NCBI GenBank assembly: GCA_964451715.1
Contig: CAYVIZ010000050.1
Span: forward strand, 1 to 6,934
Source: Tiamatella sp964451715
Lineage (GTDB): Archaea > Thermoproteota > Thermoprotei_A > Sulfolobales > Acidilobaceae
Direction of reading: 5' to 3'
DNA: 6,934 nucleotides
Shown: piece after piece, positions 4,761 through 6,934 of the stretch
Numbering within the stretch: the stretch's first letter is position 1
How the letters are laid out: each line of letters starts with the position of its first letter
The notes under the pieces: model-generated
What the model saw: the letters and a program-made list of their open reading frames with translations, nothing else
Databases searched by the model: none
Told to the model about the DNA's origin: nothing
Program-made: the position numbers and the translations under genes

Positions 4761-6934
4761 TTGCGGTGGTGGAACAGGCCTCTCAGAGTTCTGCAGTTCA
4801 ACCTAGAGGATCCCTACGGGTTCTACGCTTATAGAGTGGATGAGGATCTGCTCCTCGAGGCGGCTTCACGCATCCACGCAAATGTGCTCGTTGTATTCGC
4901 GAGGGACGCATGGGGCCGCGTATTCTACGATGGGAGCAAGCTCTACCCTAGGCATCCGAACTCGAGGCTGGACCTGTCTAGGCTCGTCGAGAAGGCGGGG
5001 GAGAAGGGTATAAGGGTAATAATAATGACAGCCCACACCGCTAACCGCTACGTGTACAGGCTTCACCCTAGCTGGGCTCAGAGGACGAGGGATGGAGAAG
5101 TAGTCGTGCTGGAGCACTATCCTTCTAGGGAGAGGATAAGCGACCCGCATTGGCCTCTGGTCTGTATAAACAGTCCAGCCCTCGAGGAGTACCTCGCGCC
5201 TGAGACGGAGGAGGCCCTCAGGGCCACGGGGGCCGACGGGGTCTTGCTCGACAGCTTCAGATACATGCCTGACCCCGAGAAGGCGTGCTACTGCAAGTAT
5301 TGTAGGACAAGGTTCAAGAACGAGACGGGCTTCGAGCTCCCCAGCGGCGAGGATGCTGACGAGGAGGCGTACAGGGTTGCCTGGGAGTGGAGGGAGAATG
5401 TTGTCGTCGACGCCATAAGGAAGTTGTGGAGAGCCGCTAAGCTCGCCCGTCGTGACGCTTTGTTCATGTATAACAGCCATCCCGCCGGGTGGTCTGGAAG
5501 GGGGAACGTTATAGTTGAGAAGGCGCGCAGCCTCCTGGACGCCGTTTTCGCTGAGGCCTCTGAGGCCGATACGAACGCGCCTGGAATGCTTACGTTGGCC
5601 TCTAAGCTGACGCGGGGCCTTTTGGGAGACTTTTCTAAGCCCGTCTTCGTTAGTAGGAACCTATTCTACTTGCTGCGTACGAGCCAGTCTCCTCCCCCTA
5701 TACATGTTAAGCAGGGTATAAGGGAGATAGTTGCCGCGGGAGGTCAGCCTTGGGTACTGGTATTCAGCAGCCAGTTCTTCGAGGATCCCCGCGCCTTGGA
5801 GCCAGCCTCGGAGGTATACAGGGAGCTGGAGAGGATCGAGGATTACCTCGATACTAGTAACCCTGTACGCTACGTGGCTATAGCATTCTCGACGGAGACT
5901 ATCGAGAAGAAGTACAGGGAGAACCCGGAGTACTATGTGGGCGAGTTCTCTGGTTTCGCATACATGTTCTCCCACATGCATATGCCGTGGAGCATTGTCT
6001 CCTTGAAGGATATAGGAGAGCACGACGTATGGTCGCGCTATAAGATCATAGTAGCACCTAATGCCGCCGTAATCTCGGACGAGTGTATACGTGGCTTATA
6101 CAATTTCGTCGAGAGCGGTGGGTATCTCATAGCCAGCCACGAGTTCGGCTCTATGAAGCCGGACTACACTTATACACATACCCTAGCCTTAAAAGACGTA
6201 CTGGGAGTCGAGTACGAGGGCGTCTTCCGCTTCGGCTATGCCTATGCTCATCTAGATAATGAATTGTGGAAAGGCCTGCCAGAGGCTGTCCCCTTCGGGG
6301 ATCAGAGTATACGGTTCGAGTATGAAAGAGTGGAGTGGAGGCTGGGCGAGTTCACGCGTATAAGGCCCATAGACACGAGTGTGCTGGCCTGGGTTAGGCT
6401 GGGGAGGAGCCACTACGGGTACGAGTACACGCTGGGCAGGAGCACGCCTGCTCCGGACTCCGTGTTGGATGTAGCGGCAATAGCGTATAGCCGCACTAGC
6501 GGTGTGGGGGGCGGCATGTTGTATTATGCTATGAGGCTAGGCCTCCACTATACACGCCTCGGCCATCCTGATTACTTGGAGCTCCTCAGGAGGCCCCTTG
6601 AAAGATACCTGCCTCAGCCCCCTATACTGGTCGACGCGCCTGATACTATTCAATCGGAATTCTACCATGTAGGTGAGGGGGTGGCCGTCCACTTGGTGAA
6701 TCACACTTATAACCAGAGAATACTGCACGCACCCAGTGGACCCTCGAAACAGTCTACTCCAGGGTTCTCCCCTACCTATAGTGTCCATCCAGCACGTACT
6801 GTTATACCTGTAAGGAACGTTTCAATAAAGGTGAGCAGAGAGTTAATAGGGACAGACAGGATAGGGGCTAGAGAGGTGGTGAGCGGGGAAGAGCTAGAGA
6901 TAGGGGAGGAAGCGGGTTATCTAGTTGTAAAGAT
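4761..6934 (+). CDS. GHL6-type putative glycoside hydrolase with trimerisation-like domain (3' end outside window)
   Basis: The frame is open for 724 codons and leaves the window without a stop. The start of the protein, RWWNRPLRVLQFN, and VLVVFARDAWGRVFY (about 40-54) resemble the beginning of the 'hypothetical glycosyl hydrolase 6' (GHL6) TIM barrel. The barrel continues with ALRATGADGVLLDSFRY (152-168; D164 at a barrel strand end), the cysteine cluster CYCKYCRTRF (C176, C178, C181) and VFAEASEAD (262-270; E265). From about 369 a flavodoxin/GATase-like domain similar to the beta-galactosidase trimerisation domain follows, with YKIIVAPNAAVIS (427-439) and VESGGYLIASHE (450-461). The C-terminal part (from about 610) has beta-rich sequence. 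A cytoplasmic carbohydrate-active enzyme is likely, since no signal peptide is seen. Substrate and catalytic pair are unknown; D164 and E265 are only candidates. TTG 4761 is chosen because an in-frame TGA lies 3 nt upstream, the conserved N-terminus starts right there, and GAGGGAG (4745-4751) precedes it by 9 nt. No in-frame ATG occurs until about 5023, inside the conserved domain. Confidence 0.83.
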   Translation, partial: MRWWNRPLRVLQFNLEDPYGFYAYRVDEDLLLEAASRIHANVLVVFARDAWGRVFYDGSKLYPRHPNSRLDLSRLVEKAGEKGIRVIIMTAHTANRYVYRLHPSWAQRTRDGEVVVLEHYPSRERISDPHWPLVCINSPALEEYLAPETEEALRATGADGVLLDSFRYMPDPEKACYCKYCRTRFKNETGFELPSGEDADEEAYRVAWEWRENVVVDAIRKLWRAAKLARRDALFMYNSHPAGWSGRGNVIVEKARSLLDAVFAEASEADTNAPGMLTLASKLTRGLLGDFSKPVFVSRNLFYLLRTSQSPPPIHVKQGIREIVAAGGQPWVLVFSSQFFEDPRALEPASEVYRELERIEDYLDTSNPVRYVAIAFSTETIEKKYRENPEYYVGEFSGFAYMFSHMHMPWSIVSLKDIGEHDVWSRYKIIVAPNAAVISDECIRGLYNFVESGGYLIASHEFGSMKPDYTYTHTLALKDVLGVEYEGVFRFGYAYAHLDNELWKGLPEAVPFGDQSIRFEYERVEWRLGEFTRIRPIDTSVLAWVRLGRSHYGYEYTLGRSTPAPDSVLDVAAIAYSRTSGVGGGMLYYAMRLGLHYTRLGHPDYLELLRRPLERYLPQPPILVDAPDTIQSEFYHVGEGVAVHLVNHTYNQRILHAPSGPSKQSTPGFSPTYSVHPARTVIPVRNVSIKVSRELIGTDRIGAREVVSGEELEIGEEAGYLVVK

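Noticed and set aside
4866..5480. Minus-strand 204-codon frame, with others at 5661-6023 and 6537-6788
   Set aside because: They lie opposite the glycosidase frame, which has recognisable domain motifs throughout; the antisense products look like low-complexity shadows of a GC-rich coding strand.

Overview
The window looks like chromosomal DNA from a hyperthermophilic crenarchaeon, probably Desulfurococcales or Acidilobales-like. The signs are heavy use of ATA and AGG codons, tightly packed genes, TATA-type promoters about 25 nt from start codons (leaderless transcription), GTG and TTG starts, GGTG/GGAGG Shine-Dalgarno motifs, and the protein families present. The taxonomic placement is inferred from these signs, not from a marker gene. 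I see no tRNA, rRNA, CRISPR array, transposase or other mobile-element gene.

Layout. (1) Positions 1-801, minus strand: the N-terminal third or half of a thioredoxin-fold protein cut by the left edge, preceded by a compact two-helix DUF445 membrane protein. (2) Positions 802-868: a short AT-rich divergent promoter with an 8-bp-arm palindrome. (3) Positions 869-3767, plus strand: a likely two-gene operon, made of an AMP-forming acyl-CoA synthetase of the acetyl-CoA synthetase family whose acetate-specific Trp is replaced, followed after 13 nt by a cysteine synthase-like PLP enzyme. (4) Positions 3747-4631, minus strand: a MEMO1-family (AmmeMemoRadiSam protein B) gene whose 3' end overlaps the PLP gene convergently by 21 bp. 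(5) Positions 4632-4760: a second divergent promoter in which two near-identical AGGGTGA(A)CCC palindromes flank a TATA region symmetrically. (6) Positions 4761-6934, plus strand: a large GHL6-type putative glycoside hydrolase (TIM barrel plus beta-galactosidase-trimerisation-like domain), starting at TTG and running off the right edge without a stop.

How the genes relate. The synthetase and PLP enzyme are probably co-transcribed, but their real substrates are not readable from the sequence. The MEMO1 gene and the glycosidase share one control region and could be co-regulated through the twin sites. The thioredoxin and DUF445 genes face away from the synthetase and may form their own small unit. 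I did not find an obviously new multi-gene system. The most interesting points are the two palindromic divergent promoters, the 15-codon in-frame leader ending in TGA before the glycosidase, and the two metabolic enzymes with non-canonical active-site motifs.
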